A DNA stretch of 29,521 nucleotides from Perkinsus chesapeaki (taxonomy: Eukaryota; Perkinsozoa; Perkinsida; Perkinsidae): NCBI GenBank assembly GCA_013115145.1, contig JAAPAO010000379.1:5037-34557 (forward strand). The letters run 5' to 3'. Positions 1 through 10,377 of this stretch are shown here, piece after piece. Numbering within the stretch: position 1 is the stretch's first letter; each line of letters opens with the position of its first letter. The notes under the pieces are model-generated. The model made no database searches, was not told where the DNA came from, and saw only the letters and a list, made by a program, of their open reading frames with translations. The position numbers were made by a program, and so were the translations under genes.

Positions 1-276
1 ATAAGGGGTTTATACTGTATTAGCTTAGGACATTATATAGGTGGATAAGGGGTTTATACTGTATTAGCTTAGGGCATTATATAGGTGGATAAGGGGTTTA
101 TACTGTATTAGCTTAGGGCATTATATAGGTGGATAAGGGGTTTATACTGTATTAGCTTAGGGCATTATATAGGTGGATAAGGGGTTTATACTGTATTAGC
201 TTAGGGCATTATATAGGTGGATAAGGGGTTTATACTGTATTAGCTTAGGGCATTATATAGGTGGATAAGGGGTTTA
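1..276. repeat. 44-bp minisatellite, six full copies plus a 12-base partial
   Basis: The unit begins ATAAGGGGTTTATACTGTAT and restarts at 1, 45, 89, 133, 177, 221 and 265; the last copy breaks off at 276. Copies are essentially identical; the first has GGACAT where the others have GGGCAT. The array touches the window edge, so its full length is unknown. It ends about 50 bases before an open exon frame. Confidence 0.98.
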
Positions 277-322
277 CTTCGGCACTTAACCTCTCATAAC
301 CATGGTCTAGCCGCGCCTGTGA

Positions 323-544
323 GTTGGAACAGCCCCACTGTATAGATCTCTCTTAGGCCTGTCAGACGATCGTATTGATGTTTTGAGCAACTGCTATACG
401 AACGTCAAGTTCCTTAATAATAAGTATCACCCGGAGATAATGGAGATATTAGAAAAATACGACCCTGATGTCGAGAGCGTTATGAAGAGTCGCCATAGCA
501 TTGCGCATTGGAAGACACCTACAGCCGAGAAGGCGAGCCCTTAA
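323..544 (+). CDS. C-terminal exon of an unidentified + strand gene (5' part outside the window)
   Basis: The frame is open from 323 and ends at TAA 542-544. There is no ATG near its start, so this should be an internal-to-terminal exon; a usable acceptor lies at 351-356 (TCTTAG), which would start the exon at 357. The translation is charged and helix-like, with stretches such as NNKYHPEIMEILEKYDPD and VESVMKSRHSIAHWKTP, unlike random sequence. I recognise no family. Upstream exons would lie in or beyond the 44-bp repeat array. The exon call is fairly sure, the acceptor is not. Confidence 0.5.
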   Translation, partial: VGTAPLYRSLLGLSDDRIDVLSNCYTNVKFLNNKYHPEIMEILEKYDPDVESVMKSRHSIAHWKTPTAEKASP

Positions 545-799
545 CTGGTAACTTACGTCTCAATGGAGAGGGGGTTGTGTTGGGATTGGCGGAAGGAGCG
601 GTATGACTTATTGAGAGAGGAATTCGCTTAGCATCTTTACTGATCTGTAGGGATTTGCTTATATATCGTGTACGTGGGTTTCATCGCATCTCTTTCGCAG
701 ACAAAATTAAAAATAATGTGGAAGATTCGGGTTCCATCTTTTTCGTAACATCGGTTCTATTCCCAATGATGTAGTTCATCACGCAAGGGCAGGTGTTGG
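545..799. other. Intergenic spacer
   Basis: Between the stop at 544 and the proposed start at 800. I see no open coding-like frame, RNA gene or repeat here. Confidence 0.5.
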
Positions 800-2783
800 A
801 TGAACAGGAGAGAGGGAAAGTCTCAACTCAGAAGTAGCTCTAAGCACTCGCAGCATTCACTGAGGCGTACACAAAGGGAGCAGCAGCAGCAGCAGTAGGA
901 GTAGGAGTACTTTGTGGACAACTAGTGGGATACTTACTACGATAACAATGGCTGAAATCTACAACTTCCGGGATGATTCTGCTATGTATTTGATCAAGCT
1001 TGTCTGTTTTTCCCGACTATGGCTGCAACTGCTACTTCTTCTCTTATCTCTATTGAAGGCAGCCAAAGGACTCAGGCTCCACTGGCGGTATTAACTGATA
1101 TATATTCACAACGTAACAGGGGTGGTAGCACTGCTGCTGTACAGACACCTAATAGGTAATACGGGTTTGTTGTTAGTGAACAACCTTTGACGATTTTCTT
1201 CATCGTGGTCAAGTTGGTTATGTCAATGCTTAAGGTTATTGTTGTATATTGTTACTCTGATAGATGTGTCCTATAAGGCCTGTAATTCTCTTAACCATGT
1301 TACTACTGCACGCCAACTCCATGGCACAGCACAGGGTGTCGAACTTTAAGTACAGTAATTATGTGGTAATAATTAATCAGTATTTGACACCTATCCGTCG
1401 ATATGAGTGTTGTATGGTATAGTAATATTTATAGTTGTATAATTGGGAACATTAGCCTAATATAGCATACTCGATTTAGTCATTCGACTACACCTTTCCT
1501 TGCTTCATATCTCCTTTCAGACGGCGCACTCCTCGTCATCACCAACCAGACCTTCGTCGAGTCGAATCAGCACCGATGGTAGCCTGGGGCACGCCAGGAT
1601 CTATTGCCACTACCCCACGAGGGCCATCGAGATACGATGTTAATCATAATGTAAGCTTCAAGCTCAGATATGTCAGCGCGAACTCGGATGCTAGAGCCGC
1701 GTCATCGTAGGCTATATTCTGCAATGTTAAAATTTCTTCGAAATTCCATAAAATTTTGGTGGAGATTCGCAGCTTTAGGAAGTCACATTCCTAAGACGAG
1801 CCGAGGAGGGAATTTCAGGCTTTACGATTCAGAGCTCGGGTGAGGGGGAAGGCAACGCTGGTTGGATTGAAGGGCCTAAAAAAGAAAGTGTATTTGGAGT
1901 CGCCTGAATGTGGCTTTGTTGGGATTTTTCAATGAGGAAGCGCGTTACACTTGGGCAACTAATTTCCTGGAATTCCGACTATGCAGCAGTTGTGGGGCAT
2001 TGAAACGTGTCTCGGGGAAAAGGCTGAAAAAACGGGGAAAATTTTACGTCGTTCTGAGTATTCCATCTTTCCTAATCACCTTTCTGTTCAGCCCCACCAC
2101 GCCTACCAGCGCGGCAGAGCGCCTGCCTCGGTTCGAGGGGCGCGCAGTGGCAGATCGGTTATGACGCCTCGAGAGCGGGAAGCTGCATTGTAAGTCTCTC
2201 GGGTGCATCTGCATGTGCTCAGAAAGCGGACTTCTTCTTCGTGGGAATTTTCCATCGAAATTGCAGTATTTTCGCATCAGTGGTGTTATTGAAGATTGTT
2301 TGATTCTTATTCAAAAAGCATCGCTAATTGGCTGATTTTTAACGGGTTCGGTCGAACTAATGGTCCCAGTGGGACTCCGACTCCGAAGGAGCGGATGTAC
2401 TCGACAGTTTAGAATTGCTTTGGGTAATTGTTGATATGTGTAGGCGAAGAGAAGGTCTCTGGAGTCACCGTGGCAGACATTCGCCACCTCGCCCGCGAAC
2501 CACTCAAACTCCTCCGCAAGTGAGCTGCTGATTCTCTCTACCTCATCGATATCGTTTTTTGATTCAGCCCCATCGATCAGCGGTTAAGAAGGTTAACTCG
2601 CCTTTGGAGCCCGAGTGGTCATCTGGCAGCACCGGCAGTGGGTCAGAAGCTCGCACGGCCTCGGAGCGTCCGGAATTAGACGATGAAGTGATTCCCCGAG
2701 AGGGTCCAGTCGGCATAGTATTGACGTATACGTATCACTGTGGGTGCGGTGGTTACATCTTTCGCAAGGACATTCAAGCGTAG
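800..2783 (+). CDS. Spliced gene for a Ser/Arg/Pro-rich protein of about 204 aa, unknown function
   Basis: Proposed exons are 800-894, 1521-1650, 2092-2189, 2444-2519 and 2568-2783. All junctions are GT-AG and in phase, and the summed length (615 bases) is an exact codon multiple ending in TAG. The start is ATG at 800 (MNRREGKSQLRSSSKHSQ). The N-terminal half is rich in Ser, Arg, His, Gln and Pro; the middle reads RGRAPASVRGARSGRSV; the C-terminus has a small Cys/Gly patch (HCGCGGYIF). The acceptor at 1511-1520 (CTCCTTTCAG) and donors at 1651 (GTAAGC), 2190 (GTAAGT) and 2520 (GTGAGC) are strong. The first three introns are long (626, 441, 254 bases), the last is 48. The composition suggests a disordered protein, perhaps nuclear or cytoskeletal. 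Exon content is better supported than the linkage of the first two exons. Confidence 0.45.
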
Positions 2784-3264
2784 CGACATTCTCATCGAGA
2801 GCGGAGCGAAGCGCGTCATGTTTTGTATTTTGTTACTTACTGTACCGCTCAATTTTGACGAGAATGACGCTAAGATGTAATCACTGGAGAATCCTCGGTT
2901 TGATTTTTCGCTTGTTTTCTGCCCTAAGGTGGGTCAGAAACAACAACAACAACAAATCGTCAGATTGCAACTGATGTAAATATTGTAACTTGCTATCTAG
3001 GTAAATCTTGTATTTCCTCAACTCATATCGTAAAGGATTGTTCTGATGATTTTAATGTGGCAGAGATAAGCGTTGACTCTGTTAGTTTCTATCAGTGTTC
3101 GATGGTTCTATTGAGCTCTCTAATAATATACTGTTTTGAGTTTTACTAGTAAGTGGGGAGGAACCGCGCCCGAGAAGTCCGAACAAACTTGACCGAAGTT
3201 CCCAGCAAGTGAGCCTGTATAGGAATAAGGGAAGCCTCAACTGCACGTACTGAAGTGTTGCAAG
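2784..3264. other. Intergenic spacer
   Basis: Lies between two + strand gene models. It contains a short CAACAACAACAACAA run at 2940-2954. No coding-like exon or RNA gene was recognised. Confidence 0.5.
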
Positions 3265-3745
3265 ATGGCAAATATTCACAGCCATAGTGCACATTGCATG
3301 ATTAAAGAGGAGGAGGAGGGCCCACCACATGAATTGGCGCTGCTACAAGCGGATGAAGTGGTTCGTAAAGCCTTGCTAAAGCACAAGAGTACGTAGCAAC
3401 ACAACGTATCACTGTTTACCACATCGCACGTTTGCGCTATATAGCGGCAGGCAGGGTCGGACTGTATGGTAGACTTGACCTTTCCACAGTTTTCCACAAG
3501 GTTCTCTGTAGCTTCATTTCATCAGGTGACCACACCCTACACGAGGGCTGTATGCTCGAGAAAGAATGTCTTGAGCTTTTGATCGTAAGTTTCGAAGCTC
3601 CGTTGAAGATGGCTTTTGTACTTCTCAGAATTTCCGCAAGCTCGCCGCTGCGAGGATCTCCACGCAGATCTGGCGCGATGCGCTCGATAGACTCAACTCA
3701 GGAAGGCAGCAATTTCGAGCCAACGCCAAATTAAGCTTTGCTTAG
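3265..3745 (+). CDS. Spliced gene for a small helical protein (107-126 aa), unknown function
   Basis: Exons 3265-3388, 3445-3584 and 3629-3745 join in phase from ATG 3265 to TAG 3743-3745. The donors GTACGT at 3389 and GTAAGT at 3585 are strong; the introns are 56 and 44 bases. A further 57-base stretch, 3469-3525, begins GT, ends AG and is a multiple of three, so it could be a third intron; the protein is 126 aa if retained and 107 aa if removed. The translation has an acidic patch (IKEEEEGPPHELALLQADE) and a basic amphipathic C-terminal helix (NFRKLAAARISTQIWRDAL). No family is recognised. The next gene begins only 34 bases after the stop. It could be the 5' part of that gene, but the last exon has no GT donor, so I keep them apart. 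Confidence 0.5.
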
Positions 3746-3779
3746 TTTCACGCCTACTGTTGAGTGGTTTGCCCAGTAC

Positions 3780-4631
3780 ATGCCACGAGAAGGCATGACT
3801 ATGACTGCAGCGGACCTCCTAGCTTCGGGTCGGGTAGCGGAATGCTTCGAGGTGCCACTGTGTGTTAATACAAATGATATGCGATTTCACAGGTGATGGT
3901 TGATTATGCGGAGGAACAAGTTGGTGGATTCTTACACCGCGTCAACCGGTCTCACTGGACTGATCAAGTGCCACTGCACGCGCGGAACGAGGCGAATGCA
4001 TTCATCGTCAGGTCGCCGAGAAATTGCAAGAGGATGAAAAGCTTTCTGTCTTATTGCTCGGATTGCCAGGAAGGCCGCTGAAGCATGACGATATGGCAAT
4101 GGAGCTCCACCTGCTATGGGCCAGAATGAGGGATTGCGTGGCAGAAGAATTCAAGGACGTTGGTGCGGCGGTCTGGAAACGACAATCTATAGAGACCGAT
4201 GTTGCATTGATCATGGAAACCTCGAGAGTCTCCAAGCAGGAGCCTCGCAGGAATTCGCGGGTAGGTTGCTTCTCTTGATTCAACGATGGATGTGGCTCCG
4301 GTACGTCCCATGGTTCTTCTGATCGATTGTCGTCGCCGGTCTGATGCCGTTCACAGTGAGCGCAACTGGGAGCCCAGAATTTCGGAATCCCTTCCGTAGC
4401 CAAGATTCGGTATTGCTCAGAAATGTTCTGTGATGCTTTCAGTACGATCGCCGAAGGTCTTTGACACCGGTGAATTCTGCACGTCACTCAGCAGCAACCG
4501 GACACGCTCCTCCAGAGAGCACCTCTTCATACAGCGAAGTTCGCTCATCGAGCCAGGCTCGCCGACCTAGCATACGGCTCACGAGGAGACCAAGCGCTTT
4601 TATCACGGAGAAAGCACATGATAATTTCTGA
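3780..4631 (+). CDS. Spliced gene for a helical protein with a Ser/Arg/Pro-rich tail (about 192 aa), unknown function
   Basis: Exons 3780-3851, 3893-3967, 4012-4264, 4357-4395 and 4492-4631 give one frame from ATG 3780 to TGA 4629-4631. ATG 3795 in the same frame is an alternative start. The first two introns (41 and 44 bases) have clean borders and phase 0 junctions. The N-terminal two thirds look helical (FHAYA-free, with stretches such as QVAEKLQEDEKLSVLLLGLP and RMRDCVAEEFKDVGAAVWKR); the tail is Ser/Arg/Pro-rich (SSSQARRPSIRLTRRPS). The weakest point is the end of exon three: the phase-compatible donor at 4265 (GTTGCT) is poor, while a strong donor at 4261 (GTAGGT) is out of phase with exon four. 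If no splice is used there, the protein ends at TGA 4276-4278. No family is recognised. Confidence 0.5.
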
Positions 4632-5269
4632 AATGGTCTTCGGGTTGAGTCGTTGTTGGTCCAGTTTATAGTCAGACGCCCGTTGGGCCGAGTCGGGCTC
4701 CGGTTTACGGCATATTGCCTTGGTTGAGTTGTAGCTAAGTCACGGTCAATCAGGAATGCTCTTAAGTAGTCATCACGTAAGATCAGGTCAAAGTGATGAA
4801 ATAAAGTTTGTTCATCATCGATCGTCTACATTAAGTTCTCAGCGCCCAGTGCTATGGAGGTTTTATATCAACGCGTTGAACGCTCATTCAAAATGAATGT
4901 CGATGATAGTTTTCATCATAGAAGATTGCACTTCAAAGCTGTCTGTGTAACTATGACATAAAAAGGACATTTTAGGGTCTTCCCTAATCCCTTGGGTAAA
5001 GTGTCTTCATCCAGCTCAACATTTAAGCATTCATTGGTTGGCACAAGACCGGCCGTTTCACTCTTCGCCCGATCGATCGATTAGAGGGCTAGCGTGCAGC
5101 TGATCTCGCGCGCCCTTTAGTGAAATAATTGGCGTAAAAATAGCGTAACCGCGGATCGATCCTGTGCGCATCTCTTGCTGTCGCGACAGTCGAGGTGACT
5201 TCACTATTGTAACTCGATACTCTTTACAAAACTAATGAAAGGCCTTTCATAATCGTGTCATGCATCAAT
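4632..5269. other. Intergenic spacer
   Basis: No coding-like frame that meets the splice-and-phase test was found on either strand, and no repeat or RNA gene. Confidence 0.45.
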
Positions 5270-5485
5270 TCACTCCTCTCGTTCCTGACTAATCTCCCTC
5301 ATTAGCGACCTAAGCTGCGCTTGTGTTGCTGCGGCCGGCGCAAGCACTCTGTCATAGTACCTACAGGAGATAGGATCTCCGTGACACATCTTGCGCAAGA
5401 AGATCGTACAAATCTTCTCGTGACAAATATAACAATTAAATGGCCGATGAGAACGGATCGGTTTCTCATTGAGTTGTCCTAGGAA
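5270..5485 (-). CDS. Possible terminal exon of a Cys-rich (zinc-binding-like) protein
   Basis: On the minus strand a frame is open down to TGA 5272-5270, and a good acceptor (TTTCCTAG) starts an exon near 5485. It encodes a cluster of Cys and His (CYICHEKIC, then KMCHGDPISC), reminiscent of small zinc-binding modules, followed by a helical Gln/Glu/Arg-rich C-terminus (LRSLMREISQEREE). Upstream exons would have to lie in or beyond the + strand reading frame at 5538-5924. The spacing of the Cys residues does not match a module I can name. This may be the end of a minus-strand gene, or chance. Confidence 0.33.
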   Translation of the reverse strand, partial: FLGQLNEKPIRSHRPFNCYICHEKICTIFLRKMCHGDPISCRYYDRVLAPAAATQAQLRSLMREISQEREE

Positions 5486-5537
5486 AAGGACGCGCACTGT
5501 TCAATTCTGGCATCTTAAACCATACGTGGGGATTTGC

Positions 5538-5924
5538 ATGAGAAAAGCGCACCCACAGTACCGTCTTGGTCGTAACGAGGGTACTCACTCATGTCTGGGG
5601 ATGCTGATCGAGGATGTCGATCGCTGTTGTGACCGCACTAGGGTACTAGAGTTCATCGAGCCCAACGGACCGATACTTCGGATGCTAGACGCTATTTGTT
5701 TTTGTCTGAAGCAAGAGAGGCTTTATAAGGAAGGCTCAATCAAACACTTGCTAGACTCGGCCAACCAGAGGGCCTCCAGCCTTGGAGGCTCCAACCGAAA
5801 CGTAACGCAAATACGACTGGCGCAGTACTCCATAAGGAACGAACCGCGCGTGGGGCAAACAGAGAATCGAAGAACTGATCAAGCGACGCCTACTATAGCT
5901 CGAGGGCTCGCTCACTTGGGGTAA
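5538..5924 (+). CDS. Unspliced reading frame, 128 aa, unknown function
   Basis: The first ATG in this frame is at 5538; the frame runs to TAA 5922-5924 without interruption, unusually long for this part of the window, where exons are typically 70-130 bases. The translation has a plausible amphipathic core (LIEDVDRCCDRTRVLEFIEP, ILRMLDAICFCLKQERLYKE). It overlaps the 3' end of the convergent coiled-coil gene by 13 bases. No family is recognised, and no upstream exon was found. Confidence 0.35.
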   Translation: MRKAHPQYRLGRNEGTHSCLGMLIEDVDRCCDRTRVLEFIEPNGPILRMLDAICFCLKQERLYKEGSIKHLLDSANQRASSLGGSNRNVTQIRLAQYSIRNEPRVGQTENRRTDQATPTIARGLAHLG

Positions 5925-8900
5925 TGCATGGCATTAACAACCTCGCTCATCTTCTTGTAAAGCTGACTTATCATTTCGCGATGCTCCAGTCTATCGGCAT
6001 CCATACTTCGCTGGATCACCTCATCAACTAATCTACAGCGGATCATGGGGAATCCAGCCATTATGCAAAGCTAACCCGCGAATGTGCCTCTGAAGATTGG
6101 GATCGCTCAGCATATCTTCTTGCTTCTCTATTCGCAAACTTAGCTCCATCAACGAGCTCATAATACGTCGGAGGCGATCGGCGGTCTCTGCCGACTTCGA
6201 TTCAATCTGAAAAGGATCAGCTTTGTCAGATCCGGCGGATTTCATTTACCTCTTCCTTCACGATCTGGAATTGCCCTTTCATCCGTTCGTCTGAAGATGC
6301 TTGCACTCCCTTCACGTGGCAATCTAACTGTAATGGAGAGCGCTAAAACTGTAAAGCCAGGAAACACTTACCTCCTCAGTGATCCTTATCAGATCGGACT
6401 CGAAGCCTCGCATCAGAGAAGAGCGCGAATCTATCAGATTCTCCATGACGCGCTTCTAGACGAGGTCAGTAAAGACACTGCTCTACGAGTAACCCCACCT
6501 CCAGATCGCCTATCTGTTCGGTGACGAACTTTGTTGTGTTTGTCAAAGCGAGGTTCAAGCGCTCCTTATTGTCAGCCTAAGAATTGTGATTCTCCTGATG
6601 ACTCTCCAAGACCGCCGTACTAGCGCCCTCTCGAGCTCTGTACACTGCGTTTTCATATTCCCTAATTCCCGCTGGCCACGGTCGGCTTTCTCGGACACAC
6701 CGCGTATCTCGGCGCGGATTCCCTGGGGGCCATCCAGTGCCTGCTAGTGACAGACGCGGGCGGCCAACGATGGTCGCTCCTCACCGACCTTCTCGAAGTC
6801 ATTTTGCATGTCCTCTTTGAGTGCCTTCCGCATCTCAATTTGCTGGTCCTCAACTTTCTCTATCCTTTTCGTGATCTCAAGTACCTTGTCGAAAGTGTTC
6901 GATTTTCCAGTGAGCTTGAATCTTCGTCTCCCCGTAAACACTGCACATCGGATTTTCTCACCGTGCTCTGGCTGGCATTAGCGTTTTTCTCGGTCAGTGT
7001 CCGCATTTGCTCTTCAAGGTTTTGGGACTGTGCTTTCACCACCGCGGTGGTCTGCCATACGGCATACTTGCAATCCTCCCGCTTGCCGCTCACCTCCTGT
7101 CGGAGAGTTTTCACTTCCCCCGTGAGGTCCCCAACGCTCTGGCCTATTTCATTTTTATGTCGCTGCAGCTCAGAGTTGGTCAACTTCTGTCTGCTCTCCG
7201 TTTTAGATGCTAAATCACGACAGCCACTTCTACTGCTCGACTGCCCAACAAAATCAGCTTCTTCGTTCTCGCTTGACTAAGGCTTCGGTTGCTACACGGC
7301 CGTCGCCTTGCTTTCCTCAGACCAGCTTTGTGTCCCCCTGCAGGCCATTTCTTACCTTCCGCGCGCAGATCATGTATGTCCTCTACGATTCGATCGACAC
7401 GCTCGCTGATCTTTCTCTGTGACTCGGCGACATTGCCGACGCTCTCTTGCACAATGAGCAGTTCATCTACATGAACAGTCTAGAGCACTAAGGTATCCCC
7501 TCCGAAGCCGACGTAGCCTATATAATAATCTAATCACTACATCGCAAAGCGAATAAAACCAAGTCAAAGCTCCCAAGTATCTTTTCGAGGCTTTGCCCAC
7601 CCGGAAAGTTTCAGGCTTCGCCGAAAATCGTCTGGGTTGCAGTGATTGTGAGTCGGCACTCGATACGGCGTGGAAATATCATTATTGAGGCACGTCACAG
7701 TTCAGAAGATGCTTTCATCTGGATCTAGAGGACAATTTATGACACCCTTAACCGTCGCCAGACATCACAGTGAATGTTTCACTGTGATCCCATTAGCATA
7801 TGGCTTGGAGACGATGCAGATAGTCCTCACCTGTGAGTCGGTTCTCTATTCCTCTAATCCTTTGTCTGATCTCAGCATCATTAGCTGAGTGAGAATGATC
7901 TAATAGCATCGCAGCGATAGCGACACAAAGGAACTGTTTGTCATTCGCCTACTGTGTATCGGCGAGCTGGCTTTACGTCCATCAATTTCTCTCCTGAATT
8001 CATCCAAACGGTCCTCAACATTTTTCATGACCTATGTAGCTTCTGTCTGAAGCCCATATTGCAGGCCCACCTGCAACCTGATACGACCGGGGGACACACA
8101 CCCCTGAGATTCTCTCCCGACATTGCCGCTCGACTCGAGGGATTCGACACGTGCATTCAAGTCTGTCACTGTGGCTCTGATGGGGTCTATGGCATCAGTG
8201 AATTTATCAGTGCTTTTCCTGAGATTTGTTAGCAGTGGATCGGCATCAGTTCGCCATGTGGGCCATTGTGCAGCGAGGACCGAGAGATTTACCGTAGCAG
8301 AGCTTCCACCCGTGAGATGCGATGGTCAACTTGTGATTCGTTATTATTTAAACGTTTGACAAAGTCACTGCTGCACCCTTCCACAACTAAAAGACAAATG
8401 ATGACCTAACTCCCTTGTATCAGGTTCGATGGGTTCGCTGAGCTCACGTCGTCTCCTCAAGTGCTGCGGTGAAGCCGAAACACCCAAGTTGTCCATTGGC
8501 ACGGAACGCATGAATGTGACAAATGAATGATCGATCCAATAATTTCAAAGCCTCCCCATGGAATTGACCCGACCTGTGTTGAGCTCCTTCAAGAGCTTTC
8601 TCTCCAGTCTATGAAGATGCTTCTCAGAAGCCTCTGTTATCTGCAAGCTTAGATTAGATCGAAGTATCTTCAGGGCTTGTCCGACATCCTGAAACCGACA
8701 TTCGGTTCCGACCGTCAAGGTATTAAATTGTGAGATGTTATAATCGACTATAGTATGGCACACGAAGCCATTGGGTCGACTTTGCCACCTGTTCGGTTTT
8801 GGCTTCACTTTCCTTCACTATTTTCACTATCTCTTCAACTTGCTGTTGTACGTGTCTTTTAAGATTATTTTCTGTTGCTCGCCTCTCGTCGACTTCCCGA

Positions 8901-9381
8901 GCGAAGTTCTGAGATGGTCTGTTCTCGTTTGCATTGCTGCCTCCAGCACCTTCGCGAGGCGTTCGAGCTGTCCCGTGAGCTCCTGGCATTTCTCAGAGAG
9001 CTCGGCAATGCTCTTCTCCACCTCGCCTGCATTGCGCGATGCCTAAATAGTCAGCCCCTGCCTTTACAGATACTAATTAGGCACCTACTCCAGCAAACGA
9101 CCTCCCCAAAGGGCTATCGTTCGGAGTGCTAGACAAGCCTGCCGCTCTGAGAAGGTGCGAGCGTGTTGGTGACGGAGAAGGCCGACTGCTTCCTGCAAGA
9201 GCCCAGTTTCACTCTACTATGGTGCGAGAGCTCTCAATTAACAATGACCGAAAAATACATCCAATCCACTTGAAGAGAGTTAGATGTTGTTGACAGAGCT
9301 CTACTACTAATATAGATTACCACTCGGACTTCTCCTGGCGGTAGGCGAACTCCTGTGAGGTACACTTGAATGGGTTCGCAT
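5912..9381 (-). CDS. 19-exon gene for a long coiled-coil protein (646 aa), SF-assemblin-like in style
   Basis: Exons, 5' to 3': 9381-9321, 9192-9089, 9042-8950, 8908-8789, 8688-8574, 8386-8293, 8218-8071, 8031-7953, 7899-7831, 7466-7356, 7209-7094, 7051-6962, 6914-6789, 6743-6621, 6576-6499, 6455-6372, 6327-6250, 6206-6076, 6032-5912. All junctions are GT-AG and in phase; the sum (1941 bases) ends in TGA 5914-5912. Many introns are 39-48 bases. Residues 1-60 form a Ser/Pro/Arg-rich head; the rest is charged heptad-type helix (EVEKSIAELSEKCQELTGQL, KRIEKVEDQQIEMRKALKED). A Ser/Pro head followed by a segmented rod resembles SF-assemblins, but I cannot confirm that family and the protein is longer. 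Exons 11-19 are very well supported; exons 1, 5, 6 and the long introns at 7830-7467 and 7355-7210 are less so. The locus could instead be two genes, the first ending at TGA 8547-8545 and the second starting at ATG 8511. Likely cytoskeletal, by inference. Confidence 0.78.
7764..7789. repeat. Short inverted repeat inside an intron
   Basis: ATCACAGTGA and TCACTGTGAT flank a five-base centre, giving a 10-bp stem inside the 364-base intron between exons 9 and 10 of the coiled-coil gene. It may be chance or a small regulatory hairpin. Confidence 0.5.
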
Positions 9382-10377
9382 TGCTATTTAATTTACAACT
9401 GAACCACAGGCGAAGCTCGAGTTGTTGGTATCACTTCAACGGCGTTTAAGATGATGCGTAGTTAATACACTGTATTAACTGTGTCCAACACACTCGCCAC
9501 AGGTGGCCGCGAATGGTCCTAGAAGATCGTAGATGGTCCTGACAGTGCACACACCATCTACGCATCTGACAGTGCACACTGACAGACACGACAGTGCAGC
9601 AGCACGGTTGGAACCTTGCTGGGTTCCGTCAACCACTACTGTGCCACTAGCTTATCCACGGGTAAGGGAGCCCCTTTTTAAGGTCGTTAATATTATCAAA
9701 TTAATGAAGAGTGTGAAATGATAGGATGCATGGCGTATTAAATCATGAGCTCTCCTGACCTATAAGGCGTTCTTGGTTCAAGTCGATGCCAAATAGAATA
9801 CCCGCAACAGCAACGAACACTGTGTTCTTAACACAACAACCCGATGGTGATGAGAGACTAGAGTACACTAACCGATCGACCAGCGAACACGATTCACTGG
9901 TCTGCAGATTAACTTGATCGACATCAACACACGCGGGAGTCCCGAGTCGAGACGAGATTGTTACATGCTGCATGTGTCCAATCACGTAGATGATCAACGT
10001 TTTACGTTCCATGGAGAACGTGCGACTTGAAGGGTAATACTTGAAAAGTTGTCTCCATGCGTTTGTCTTCGACCCATCCGAAAAGACCATACAAGCATTG
10101 GTTCTCATCAGTGAGGGTCTACCCTGAGTCAGCTTCTATTGAGTATTTCGTCCATCTCCTTCTATTGCACTGGCCAATGGTCTCGAAACAACAGCGAGGG
10201 TCAGTGGTTCGTTTACACTCGGACCCGTACAGAGACATCGTGCTTCAGTCACGGAGCTGGTCACCGGCGGTGACCTAATCAGCAATGCGCCCACAACGAG
10301 CTTTGCAGAGGTTGCAATCTGTAGAAATATGTGAAACTGTCGGCGCTCGTCGTAGAAGCTCAATACAGTGAAATCTT
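9382..10377. other. Divergent intergenic region with a repeated 14-mer
   Basis: This about 1-kb spacer separates the start of the coiled-coil gene (minus) from a + strand secreted-protein gene, so it should hold both promoters. CTGACAGTGCACAC occurs at 9539-9552 and again at 9566-9579, followed by a related GACAGTGCAGC near 9590. A minus-strand frame of 121 codons spans 10108-9743 but has no recognisable features. No RNA gene was seen. Confidence 0.5.

Noticed and set aside
4391-4407. CCGTAGCCA, resembling the start of alveolate spliced-leader sequences
   Set aside because: The match ends after nine bases, the remainder differs, and it straddles a proposed donor of an ordinary gene.
4008-4487. 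Long minus-strand open frame of 159 codons
   Set aside because: It lies antisense to coding-like + strand exons with good splice sites, and its translation shows no helix or domain pattern.
7052-7093. Reading straight through this 42-base stretch as coding
   Set aside because: It is open, but starts GTGAGC, ends TGGCAG, and has the usual intron size; I treat it as an intron, though retention would not break the frame.
8032-8034. In-frame TAG in the coiled-coil gene, suggesting a pseudogene
   Set aside because: A 39-base GT-AG intron (8070-8032) removes it and keeps the phase on both sides.
9743-10108. Minus-strand frame of 121 codons with an ATG
   Set aside because: No recognisable pattern, no supporting splice context and an upstream-region position; left as part of the intergenic description.
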